The notes beneath the pieces were generated by a model. It worked only from the letters and a program-made list of their open reading frames with translations, made no database searches and was not told where the DNA came from. DNA of 5,626 nt from Phycisphaerales bacterium (GTDB taxonomy: Bacteria; Planctomycetota; Phycisphaerae; Phycisphaerales; UBA1924): contig JAJDDH010000127.1 in the NCBI GenBank assembly GCA_029260415.1, positions 1 to 5,626 of the forward strand, given 5' to 3'. Positions 1 through 5,606 of the stretch are shown here, piece by piece. Numbering within the stretch: the stretch's first letter is position 1; each line of letters starts with the position of its first letter. The position numbers were made by a program, and so were the translations under genes.

Positions 1-124
1 GGGTGGCGACGTCGAGCGGGTCGATGGAGGTCAGCTCGATGTCGGGCGGCCCGTCGAGGGCGGCGCCGAGCATCTCGGCGAGCTGCCCGGTCTGGTAGCT
101 GGGGTATGCACGAGGCGCGGTCAT
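1..124 (-). CDS. lpxD: LpxD N-terminus (UDP-3-O-acylglucosamine N-acyltransferase), partial
   Basis: Only the first 41 codons are present; the gene runs off the left edge. LpxD transfers a 3-hydroxyacyl chain from acyl carrier protein to the 2-amino group of UDP-3-O-acylglucosamine, an early cytoplasmic step of lipid A synthesis. The visible part looks like the small uridine-binding N-terminal domain of LpxD: a T-G-Q-L-A-E-M-L-G-A stretch at residues 12-21, a D-G-P-P-D-I-E-L turn and strand at 24-31, then I-D-P-L-D at 34-38, matching the family pattern of LAELLGGxLxGDxxxxIxGVxPLxxA. The left-handed helix repeats and catalytic histidine lie outside the window. The ATG at 122-124 is preceded by AGGAG (complement of 135-139) with about 10 nt spacing. 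It starts 19 nt after the chaperone stop, and the bamA-chaperone-lpxD order strongly supports the call. Confidence 0.85.
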   Translation of the reverse strand, partial: MTAPRAYPSYQTGQLAEMLGAALDGPPDIELTSIDPLDVAT

Positions 125-143
125 GGCCCGGCGCTCCTGAGGC

Positions 144-776
144 TTACGGGGCGCGGTACTCGTTGTTGACCAGGGTGATGACGGCCTGGGTGATGTCCAC
201 GCTGTCGTGGGCGTAGAGCACGGTCTTGGAGAGGATCGCGCGCTCCATGTTGGTGTCCGCGGCCTGCTGGGGCAGGGGGAACTTGGAGTCGTCGAGCAGG
301 ACCATGTCGTAGCCCTCACGCTCGGCGATCTTCTTGATCCCCGCCTCGATCTTCAGGTACAGGGCGCGGAGCGAGTCGCCCCGCTGGAGGGAGATGGTCT
401 GGGTGAGGATCTGCTTGCGCGCCTCGGCCTGCTGCTGGAGTTCGAGGCCCTCGCCGAACTTGGCGCGCCACTCGGCGCTGTCGCGGGGGATCATCTTCAG
501 GTCGTCCTCGATGTCCGCCAGACGCTTGGTCAGGTCGTCGAGCTTGGCCTGGCTCGTCTGAATGACGGACTGCAGGTCCGCCTCGTGGCGTCCCTTCTCT
601 TCGAGCCCGTCGAGGATCGCGGGCAGGTCAACGGTGGCGATCGCGGTGGGCTGCGCCGGGGGGCGGGCGGCGTTGGCGTTGGCGGCGTTGGTCCAGACGA
701 GCGAGGTCGCGACCATGGCCAGGGCGGCCAGGGCGACGGTCATCGCGGTCAGGGCGCGAGCGGGTCGGGTGTTCAT
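144..776 (-). CDS. skp: Skp/OmpH-family periplasmic chaperone, 210 aa
   Basis: Predicted periplasmic chaperone that keeps outer-membrane proteins unfolded on their way to the BAM complex. Residues 1-36 look like a secretion signal: a basic start (R4, R7), a hydrophobic stretch at about 9-28 and AxA cleavage options at 32-34 or 34-36. After a Pro/Ala linker comes the family's first strand (I-A-T-V-D-L, 46-51), then long charged helices at about 57-152 compatible with the Skp coiled-coil arms, then the closing Y-D-M-V-L-L-D-D strand (156-163) and a final segment containing H-D-S-V-D-I-T (190-196), where the family has its 'xxDIT' ending. A loop at 163-179 (K-F-P-L-P-Q-Q) appears longer than in E. 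coli Skp, which is about 160 residues. I chose ATG 774-776 over an in-frame GTG at 792-794, because the Shine-Dalgarno GAGAGGA lies between them and the GTG would make it coding. Gene symbol by family and context; a membrane-anchored form is possible if the signal is not cleaved. Confidence 0.9.
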   Translation of the reverse strand: MNTRPARALTAMTVALAALAMVATSLVWTNAANANAARPPAQPTAIATVDLPAILDGLEEKGRHEADLQSVIQTSQAKLDDLTKRLADIEDDLKMIPRDSAEWRAKFGEGLELQQQAEARKQILTQTISLQRGDSLRALYLKIEAGIKKIAEREGYDMVLLDDSKFPLPQQAADTNMERAILSKTVLYAHDSVDITQAVITLVNNEYRAP

Positions 777-832
777 GGGGTGGTCCTCTCTCACGGTGGG
801 TCTGGGGCGAACTCGCGTGGACGCCCGGAGGG

Positions 833-860
833 ATGGTACGCGGGGGGCGGCCCGTCACAA
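833..860 (-). promoter_or_regulatory. Candidate internal promoter for the chaperone-lpxD genes
   Basis: On the minus strand, TTGTGA (complement of 855-860) is followed after 16 nt by TACCAT (complement of 833-838). Each box matches four of six positions of the housekeeping consensus (TTGACA, TATAAT). It lies between the bamA stop and the chaperone start, giving a leader of about 50 nt. The genes could still be read through from bamA, since no convincing terminator separates them. Prediction from sequence only. Confidence 0.4.
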
Positions 861-877
861 AGTGGGCGACCGGGCGG

Positions 878-3373
878 CTAGAAAGGCAGATCGATGGAGA
901 AGGTGAAGACGCGTGTTTCGTCGCGGTCGGCCTTGAGCAGCGGGACGCCGAAGTCAAAGGCGAGGGGCGCGGGGGAGAGCTGGGGGACGTAGAAGCGGAC
1001 GCCCACGCCCACGGTGACGCGGTAGTCGTCGAACCCGGGGTCCTCGGTAACGGTGCCCGAGTCGATGAAGCCCACGACGGAGAACATCTCTTCGAAGACG
1101 GGCTGGGTGACCTGGGCGCCGGCGAAGAAGAGGAACGTGCCGCCCACGGGGTCGTTGCCCTGCATGAGGGTGTCGTTGCGGATGCCCTTGGGCGAGACGG
1201 TGCGGAACTCGCGGCCGCGCATGGACTGGCCGCCCAGGTAGTAGCGTTCGTAGAGGGGGGTCTCGGACTGGCCCTGGGGGATGTAGCCCACGCGTCCGCT
1301 GAGCTCGAGCATGGTGGAGCGGCCCAGGTAGTCCTCGCGGAGGGCGAGGAAGACGGTGTGTGAGGCGTCGAAGCGGGTGAAGGTGTAGTCGCCGCCGAGG
1401 GCGCCCATCTGCTCGACGCCGATGGAGGAGACGGAGCCGGAGGTTGGGCGGAAGCGGTTGTCGACGGTGTTGCGTGAGAGTGTGAAGGAGACGCCGGTGA
1501 GCACGTCGGGGCCAGCGGCGGCGAAGACGTCGACGGGTCTGCTGGGTGAGATATCGGAGAGCTCGACCTGCTCGAGGCGGAAGTTGAGGGCGCCGTTCCA
1601 GCGGGTGCCGAACCGGCGACCGATGCCAAAGCGTGTGCCCAGGCGTCGCTCGTCGAACTCGTCGAAGTCGCGGTCGCGGTAGAAGAGCTGGACGGAGCCG
1701 GAGTAGTCGGTGTCGAAGAGGTAGGGGTCGGCGAGGGAGACGGAGTAGCTCTGGACCTCGTTGCCCGGGAGGATGTCGATGCTGAAGGTCTGGCCCGCGC
1801 CCCGGAAGGCGCGCCCGGAGAACATTTCGCCGATGGAGTCGGGGGTGTCGGTGAGGTCGAAGTTGCGTTGGGTGAGCGAGAGGGTGCCGATGAGTCCGGC
1901 GTCGGAGCTGACGGCCGCGCCGATGTTGAAGCTGCCCGTGTTGGTTTCCTCGACCTCGACGAGCACGTCGCGGTACTCGGGCTCGGACGGGTCCGGGGGC
2001 TGGAGCGTGATCTTGACGCCGCTGTTGTTGAACAGGCGGGCCTGGCGGAGTGCCTCCTCGGAGTCGCGGATCGCGGTGGTGTCGAGCGTGCGATCGGGGC
2101 GGACCTCGATGAGGCGGCGGATGACGTTGTGCTTGGTCAGGTCGTTGCCCGAGATGTGGACCTCACCCGTGAGGTAGCGGTCGCCCTGTTCGATGATGAT
2201 GAGCAGGTCCACGAGCGGGAGCTCGGGGTCGCGCTTCTCGGCGTTGGAGACGCGGACGTCGGCGTAGCCCAGGATGCCGTAGGCGTCCTGCACGAGCTCG
2301 AGCGATTCCTGCAGCGCCCGGACGCCGTAGACGTCGCCCGGCTTCATCGCGATAAGCCCGGCGATCTGCTCGGGGGTGAAGACGAGCGCGTCCTCTTCGG
2401 TCCCGCCCTGAACGAGGACGGAGCGGAGGGTGTAGAGCGGGCCCTCGTCGATGAGGTAGGTGACGATGGCTTCTTTGCCGTTGGGCGATGGCTGGACCAT
2501 CGTGTCGGCGCGGATGTCGAGGTAGCCGTGGTTGCGGTAGAACTGGATGAGTGAGGCGACGTCGGCGTCGAGCTGGTCGTCGTCGAGCGGGCCCTTGCGG
2601 AACAGGCCCGAGGTCCGCGTGCTGATCTCGCGCCGGAGTTCCTTGCTCTGGAACGCGGTAGCGCCCTCGAAGCGGATCGCGGTGATCTTGAGTCGGTCGC
2701 CCTCGCGGATCTGGAAGAGGACGATGCCGCTCTCGTTGAGCTCCTCTTCGTTGACGGTGACCTGCGCGAAGTAGTGCCCCTTCTCGCGGTAGAGGTCCTC
2801 GATGCGGCGCGCGGCGCGGTCCACCTGGAAGCGGTCCACGGGCGTGCCCACGAGCAGGTCCACGGCCTGGGCGATCTCCTGGTCGCTCAGGCGTCGGTTG
2901 CCCGAGATCTGCACGTCCAGCACGATCGGGCGTTGCTCGAGCTCGAAGATGACGTCAACGGAACCGTCGTCCAGGAGCTGGACGAAGGTCTCGACGCGGG
3001 AGAACAGCGAGAGGCGGTTGAGCCTCCGGATGTCGTCGTTGAGGGTTTCGAGGCGGAAGGGGGCGCCGCGGTAGACGCGGATGTTGTTGATCGCCTTCTG
3101 GCGGGCGCTGGGGTCCAGGGGTCGGGGCTGGGCCTCGTCGTCGAGCGGGGGCGGGGCGCGGAGGACGACATCGGCGACAAGGCGCCCCTCGTAGACCGTG
3201 AGGTCCTCGGGCTGGGCGGGCTCGCTGGCGGTGGGCGCGGCGAGCGCGTGGGCGCCAAGCACGGCCGGCGAGGCGGCCAGAGCCAAGGCGCCGGCAATCG
3301 CGGCGAGCCCCCGAGCGGTGCGCGGTCCTTGCGAGCCGGGCGGGGGAGCAGTCAGGCGTGAGCGTCCATACAC
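878..3373 (-). CDS. bamA: BamA, outer-membrane protein assembly factor (Omp85), 831 aa
   Basis: Central pore-forming subunit of the BAM complex, which folds beta-barrel proteins into the outer membrane. From the proposed GTG start the protein has a basic N-terminus and hydrophobic signal region (about 20-45, cleavage options near A-H-A or A-L-A), then five POTRA domains: about 57-149, 150-226 (V-Q-I-S-G-N-R), 227-311 (I-R-F-E-G-A), 312-397 and 399-477 (V-H-I-S-G-N). The C-terminal barrel starts at T478-G480 (T-N-T-G-S-F). Barrel landmarks are S-R-N-T-V-D-N-R-F-R-P-T-S-G (633-646), E-R-Y-Y-L-G-G (709-715), the loop-6 motif S-M-R-G-R-E-F (717-723) and a terminal phenylalanine (F831), the usual beta-signal ending. 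Length is close to the E. coli protein (810). The frame stays open upstream to 4087, but that stretch is low-complexity and crosses the divergent region, so it is rejected. GTG 3371-3373 has no nearby Shine-Dalgarno and is the best, not certain, start; GTG 3407-3409 is the alternative. POTRA 1 carries a Pro/Asp-rich insertion. Confidence 0.93.
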   Translation of the reverse strand: MYGRSRLTAPPPGSQGPRTARGLAAIAGALALAASPAVLGAHALAAPTASEPAQPEDLTVYEGRLVADVVLRAPPPLDDEAQPRPLDPSARQKAINNIRVYRGAPFRLETLNDDIRRLNRLSLFSRVETFVQLLDDGSVDVIFELEQRPIVLDVQISGNRRLSDQEIAQAVDLLVGTPVDRFQVDRAARRIEDLYREKGHYFAQVTVNEEELNESGIVLFQIREGDRLKITAIRFEGATAFQSKELRREISTRTSGLFRKGPLDDDQLDADVASLIQFYRNHGYLDIRADTMVQPSPNGKEAIVTYLIDEGPLYTLRSVLVQGGTEEDALVFTPEQIAGLIAMKPGDVYGVRALQESLELVQDAYGILGYADVRVSNAEKRDPELPLVDLLIIIEQGDRYLTGEVHISGNDLTKHNVIRRLIEVRPDRTLDTTAIRDSEEALRQARLFNNSGVKITLQPPDPSEPEYRDVLVEVEETNTGSFNIGAAVSSDAGLIGTLSLTQRNFDLTDTPDSIGEMFSGRAFRGAGQTFSIDILPGNEVQSYSVSLADPYLFDTDYSGSVQLFYRDRDFDEFDERRLGTRFGIGRRFGTRWNGALNFRLEQVELSDISPSRPVDVFAAAGPDVLTGVSFTLSRNTVDNRFRPTSGSVSSIGVEQMGALGGDYTFTRFDASHTVFLALREDYLGRSTMLELSGRVGYIPQGQSETPLYERYYLGGQSMRGREFRTVSPKGIRNDTLMQGNDPVGGTFLFFAGAQVTQPVFEEMFSVVGFIDSGTVTEDPGFDDYRVTVGVGVRFYVPQLSPAPLAFDFGVPLLKADRDETRVFTFSIDLPF

Positions 3374-3382
3374 GTGCAGGGG

Positions 3383-3411
3383 ACGATACCTCGCAGAGAC
3401 CCGTGACACAA
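3383..3411 (-). promoter_or_regulatory. Candidate bamA promoter
   Basis: On the minus strand, TTGTGT (complement of 3406-3411) and TATCGT (complement of 3383-3388) are separated by exactly 17 nt. The boxes match three and four of six consensus positions. Transcription would begin near 3376-3377, within a few bases of the proposed GTG at 3373, giving a leaderless or nearly leaderless message. That fits the missing Shine-Dalgarno there. No experimental support. Confidence 0.4.
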
Positions 3412-3438
3412 ACAACAGCGCGCGGGCCGCAACGGTAC

Positions 3439-3452
3439 GGGGCGCGCGCCCC
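3439..3452. repeat. 14-bp perfect palindrome, possible operator
   Basis: GGGGCGCGCGCCCC reads identically on both strands. It sits about 28 bp upstream of the candidate bamA -35 box and about 29 bp upstream of the candidate plus-strand -35 box, so it is nearly midway in a divergent promoter region, as expected of a dimeric regulator site. Simple GC palindromes also arise by chance in DNA this rich in G and C. Confidence 0.4.
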
Positions 3453-3480
3453 CTCTTCCAGATCGACGCCCCCGGTCGGC

Positions 3481-3509
3481 TTGCCGAAACCGGGGGGTGG
3501 GGGTAGGGT
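3481..3509 (+). promoter_or_regulatory. Weak candidate promoter for the 156-aa protein gene
   Basis: TTGCCG (3481-3486) and TAGGGT (3504-3509) are separated by 17 nt. Matches to consensus are four and three of six, so this is weak. It would start transcription near 3516, exactly at the base of the 9-bp hairpin, and give a leader of about 140 nt. Confidence 0.25.
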
Positions 3510-3515
3510 ACGCTG

Positions 3516-3540
3516 TCCCGGCGCGGCTTGTGCGCCGGGA
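3516..3540 (+). repeat. 9-bp perfect inverted repeat (hairpin), 7-nt loop
   Basis: TCCCGGCGC (3516-3524) pairs perfectly with GCGCCGGGA (3532-3540) around the loop GGCTTGT. No T-run follows, and no gene ends just upstream on either strand, so a terminator is unlikely. It could be a leader hairpin at the 5' end of the plus-strand transcript or a protein binding site. Confidence 0.5.
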
Positions 3541-3655
3541 TCGGTGTGGGCAATGGACGCCCCCCGCAGCCCGATTCTCCCGCTCCTTGGGGGATCCGGG
3601 CCAGAGCAAGGATGCTGACCCTCCGGGTTGGCGAGGACCCGAGAGGAGTCGACCG

Positions 3656-4126
3656 GTGCGACTCGTAGTTGTGTGCTTGCGAAGATTCTCGATGGTGGTC
3701 TGTGCGCTTGGCACAATTGGCCTGGGGATCGTGCTGGTCTGGGCGCTGATCCGCCCGGGCGTGATCCAGAGCGTGGGGACGGCGGAGCTCGCGGGGGTTG
3801 CGGGGGCGCTGCTGGCGCCGTGCCTGGCCCTGTTCGCCCTCCGCCTGGACAGCCGCATCGCCAGGCGGGACCACCTCGAGGTGCTCATCGAGGCCAAGCT
3901 GCAGGCGGCGGGGACGGTTGAGGTCCGCGATCTGACTGCTGAGATCGAATCGGAATCGATCTCGGACGACCGGCGCACGGACAGGGAGCTGGCGCCCGAC
4001 GAGCAGGAGCTTGTCGAGGAGATCTCCCCGGTCATTGCACGGATTTTCCACGAGGGCGACGTGCAACGGGTCGAGACGAGGCGTCACGCCCGCTCGACGC
4101 CCGGCCCGCGCGTGACGGCTGGCTGA
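3656..4126 (+). CDS. Unrecognised small membrane protein, two predicted TM helices, 156 aa
   Basis: I do not recognise the family. The start is GTG 3656-3658, chosen because GAGAGGAG (3641-3648) lies 7 nt upstream; ATG 3692-3694 is in frame but has a poorer ribosome binding site. Predicted features: a short basic N-terminus (R9, R10), a hydrophobic helix at about 11-32, a short turn with R33-P34-G35, a second hydrophobic stretch at about 40-63, then R64, R67, R70, R71 and a long charged tail. By the positive-inside rule both ends should be cytoplasmic, with the tail (residues 64-156) inside. The tail has an amphipathic-looking helix (72-90), an acidic region (93-122, many E and D), a second helix (115-133) and a basic end (R138-R152). 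Codon use favours G or C at third positions over most of the gene, supporting real coding. It diverges from bamA and converges on dnaN; neither neighbour reveals its role. Confidence 0.7.
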   Translation: MRLVVVCLRRFSMVVCALGTIGLGIVLVWALIRPGVIQSVGTAELAGVAGALLAPCLALFALRLDSRIARRDHLEVLIEAKLQAAGTVEVRDLTAEIESESISDDRRTDRELAPDEQELVEEISPVIARIFHEGDVQRVETRRHARSTPGPRVTAG

Positions 4127-4160
4127 GACCGGTTGCGCCCTGAGGGGCCCGGTCGGGCCC
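4127..4160. terminator. GC-rich hairpin between convergent genes, possible bidirectional terminator
   Basis: GACCGG (4127-4132) pairs with CCGGTC (4149-4154), and inside it GCCC (4137-4140) pairs with GGGC (4145-4148) around a TGAG loop. This gives a 10-bp stem with a TTGC bulge, starting directly after the TGA stop. An alternative fold pairs GGGCCC at 4145-4150 with GGGCCC at 4155-4160, reaching into the last base of the dnaN stop codon. No T-run follows on either strand, so it is not a classical intrinsic terminator, but its place between two converging genes suits transcript end formation. Confidence 0.4.
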
Positions 4161-5323
4161 TACTGCAGGTTCACGGGCATCACGACATAGACGAAATCGG
4201 GGCCCGAGCGGAGCAGCCCGGGCTTGTTGGTCGCCTTGAGCTCGATGATGACCTGCGGGTCGTCGATGACCTTCAGGGCCTCGTTGATGAAGCCCGGGTT
4301 GAACCCGATCTCGATGTCCCCGCCCTCGTAGCTGGCCAGGCCCACCTCGACGCGGGCCTCGCCCATCTCGGGTGAGCGGCTCGAGAGCTGCAGCTTCTTG
4401 TCGTCGGCGGTGAAGGCCATGCGGACGCCGCGGGACTCTTCGTTGGTCAGCAGCGCGGCCCTGCGGACGGCGGAGAAGAGCACGTCGCGGTCGAAGCCCA
4501 CTCGGATGTCCTGGTCCTTGGGGATGACGTCCTCGTAGGGCGGGAAGGCGCCCTCGACGAGGTTGGACGAGAGGACCGCCCGCGCGTCGGCGGCGTCCTC
4601 GCCGAAGCCGAAGACGATCTGGTTGTCCGTCACGGCGACGTTGATCGGCTCGTTGTCGTCCCCGATGAGCTTCTGCAGCACGCCCAGCGCCTTGGCGGGG
4701 ACGATGCAGGCGACGGGTTCGTCGCCCGCGCCTGCGCCGGGGAGGTTGGCGCTGCAGTGGGCCAGTCGGCGCCCGTCGGTCGCGACGAGTTCGAGCTTCT
4801 TGCCCTGCTTTTTGAAGAGCACGCCGTTGATCGCGTAGCGGGAGTTCTCGCGCGCCGCGGCGAAGATAGTGCGTGAGACAACTGTCGAGAGGGCGCCCGC
4901 GGGGAGGGTGAAGGCGCCGCGGGAGCCCGACGCGATGATCTGCTGAAAGTCGGGGATGGGGGGGAAGTCCGAGGCGGGGTAGCCGTGGAGCTTGAACTCC
5001 GCGTCGGCGCCCTTGACGGTGGTCAGGTCGCCGTCGGACTCGATGGTGAGGGTGGGGTCGTTGTCCTCAGCGGAGATGATCTGGCTGAGTTTCTGCGCGG
5101 GGACGAGGGTTTCGCCTTCCTCGGAGACGTCCACAGAGCCCAGGCGGAGGGTGAGGGAGATCTCGGCGTCGGTGGCCGAGAGCGTGAGCTCGCCCGCGCC
5201 GCCCTCCTTGGTCGCGCAGAGGCGGACGCAGGTGAGCTGGGGCTTGGGGGTTCGAGAGGCGGCGACGCTCGAGACGAGACCGATGGCCTCGAGCAGGGCG
5301 GCCCGATCGCAGATGACCTTCAT
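4160..5323 (-). CDS. dnaN: DNA polymerase III beta subunit (sliding clamp), 387 aa
   Basis: Dimeric ring that encircles DNA and tethers the replicative polymerase and repair partners in the cytoplasm. The three clamp domains are visible: about 1-132 (M-K-V-I-C-D at the start, A-T-D-A-E-I at 50-55, V-P-A-Q-K-L at 74-79, F-K-L-H-G-Y-P-A-S-D-F-P at 110-121), about 133-262 (S-R-Y-A-I-N-G-V-L at 161-169, A-T-D-G-R-R-L-A at 181-188) and about 263-387 (F-N-P-G-F-I-N-E-A-L at 341-350, ending V-V-M-P-V-N-L-Q). The partner-binding pocket is recognisable from T-D-G-x-R-L and the terminal M-P-V-N-L; the usual H before R-L is R here, and the usual M-P-M-R-L is M-P-V-N-L plus one extra residue. Length is slightly above the family norm (about 366-380). 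ATG 5321-5323 has GGAG about 8 nt upstream. The gene is complete, with no frameshift. dnaA is not beside it on the visible side. Confidence 0.97.
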   Translation of the reverse strand: MKVICDRAALLEAIGLVSSVAASRTPKPQLTCVRLCATKEGGAGELTLSATDAEISLTLRLGSVDVSEEGETLVPAQKLSQIISAEDNDPTLTIESDGDLTTVKGADAEFKLHGYPASDFPPIPDFQQIIASGSRGAFTLPAGALSTVVSRTIFAAARENSRYAINGVLFKKQGKKLELVATDGRRLAHCSANLPGAGAGDEPVACIVPAKALGVLQKLIGDDNEPINVAVTDNQIVFGFGEDAADARAVLSSNLVEGAFPPYEDVIPKDQDIRVGFDRDVLFSAVRRAALLTNEESRGVRMAFTADDKKLQLSSRSPEMGEARVEVGLASYEGGDIEIGFNPGFINEALKVIDDPQVIIELKATNKPGLLRSGPDFVYVVMPVNLQ

Positions 5324-5350
5324 GGGGCAGACTCCAGATATCGTGGTCGG

Positions 5351-5356
5351 AGTGTA
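5351..5356 (-). promoter_or_regulatory. Possible dnaN -10 element
   Basis: TACACT on the minus strand matches four of six positions of TATAAT and lies 27 nt upstream of the dnaN ATG, leaving room for the GGAG ribosome binding site. No convincing -35 box is found at normal spacing. Confidence 0.25.
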
Positions 5357-5373
5357 TCCGGGCCCCGGTCTGT

Positions 5374-5396
5374 GGGGTGTGTGGGGTGGGTGTGGG
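5374..5396 (+). other. Potential G-quadruplex motif upstream of dnaN
   Basis: Four G-runs (GGGG 5374-5377, GGGG 5383-5386, GGG 5388-5390, GGG 5394-5396) with loops of 5, 1 and 3 nt fit the standard quadruplex pattern. The G-rich strand is the template strand for dnaN. A fifth G-run follows at 5404-5407. Folding is not shown. Confidence 0.45.
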
Positions 5397-5493
5397 CGGC
5401 TGGTGGGGTGGAGAGCCTGTGCAACTCTCGGGCCGAACGCTGCCGGCGTCAGGAATCACGCCCGGCGGGCCCCCGAGCCCCTCCGAGCCCGGC

Positions 5494-5516
5494 TATCGTG
5501 ACTGGATCTGATACTT
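5494..5516 (+). promoter_or_regulatory. Possible -10 sequences for the right-edge gene
   Basis: This short AT-richer patch contains TATCGT (5494-5499, the same hexamer as the proposed bamA -10) and GATACT (5510-5515). Both match four of six -10 consensus positions, but neither has a good -35 box 16-18 nt upstream. It lies about 90-110 nt before the ATG at 5607. Confidence 0.25.
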
Positions 5517-5534
5517 ACCCAGATACCGACGAAC

Positions 5535-5574
5535 CGCGTCCCGGGCGCCCAAGCGGGCGGGGGCCAGGGACGCG
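5535..5574 (+). repeat. Nested hairpin in the leader of the right-edge gene
   Basis: CGCGTCCC (5535-5542) pairs perfectly with GGGACGCG (5567-5574), and inside it CGCCC (5546-5550) pairs with GGGCG (5555-5559) around an AAGC loop. The structure ends about 20 nt before the ribosome binding site of the next gene. No T-run follows, so it is more likely a leader structure or binding site than a terminator. Confidence 0.45.
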
Positions 5575-5606
5575 CGGGCGGTAGCTGTCGAGAAAGGAAG
5601 GCGAGC

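Larger units (their letters stand above)
3374..3655. other. Divergent intergenic region between bamA and the 156-aa membrane protein gene
   Basis: 282 nt with no supported gene. It holds a candidate bamA promoter, a 14-bp palindrome, a weak plus-strand promoter and a 9-bp hairpin, each listed separately. A 21-codon ATG frame at 3553-3618 lacks a good ribosome binding site and is not called. Confidence 0.8.
5324..5606. other. Divergent intergenic region upstream of dnaN
   Basis: 283 nt with no supported gene. It contains a possible dnaN -10 box, a G-run cluster, a short tandem repeat (CCCCGAGCCC at 5471-5480 and CTCCGAGCCC at 5481-5490), AT-richer promoter-like sequence at 5494-5516 and a nested hairpin. 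I found no DnaA-box-like sequence (TTATNCACA) on either strand. Confidence 0.75.

Noticed and set aside
777..794. GTG at 792-794 as the chaperone start
   Set aside because: The only good ribosome binding site lies downstream of it and correctly spaced for the ATG at 774-776.
207..1629. Long overlapping frames opposite or out of phase with the chaperone and bamA genes
   Set aside because: These are typical of high-GC coding DNA. They translate to Ala/Arg/Gly/Ser-rich low-complexity protein without domains.
3553..3618. 21-codon ATG frame in the leader of the 156-aa protein gene
   Set aside because: There is no good Shine-Dalgarno and no attenuator-like run of codons; too short to support.
3374..4087. 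Upstream extension of the bamA reading frame to 4087 (1069 codons in total)
   Set aside because: The added part lies opposite a better-supported plus-strand gene, has low-complexity Arg/Pro/Ser composition, and would bury the signal sequence inside the protein.
5324..5606. Replication origin beside dnaN
   Set aside because: No DnaA boxes, no AT-rich unwinding region and no dnaA gene are visible.
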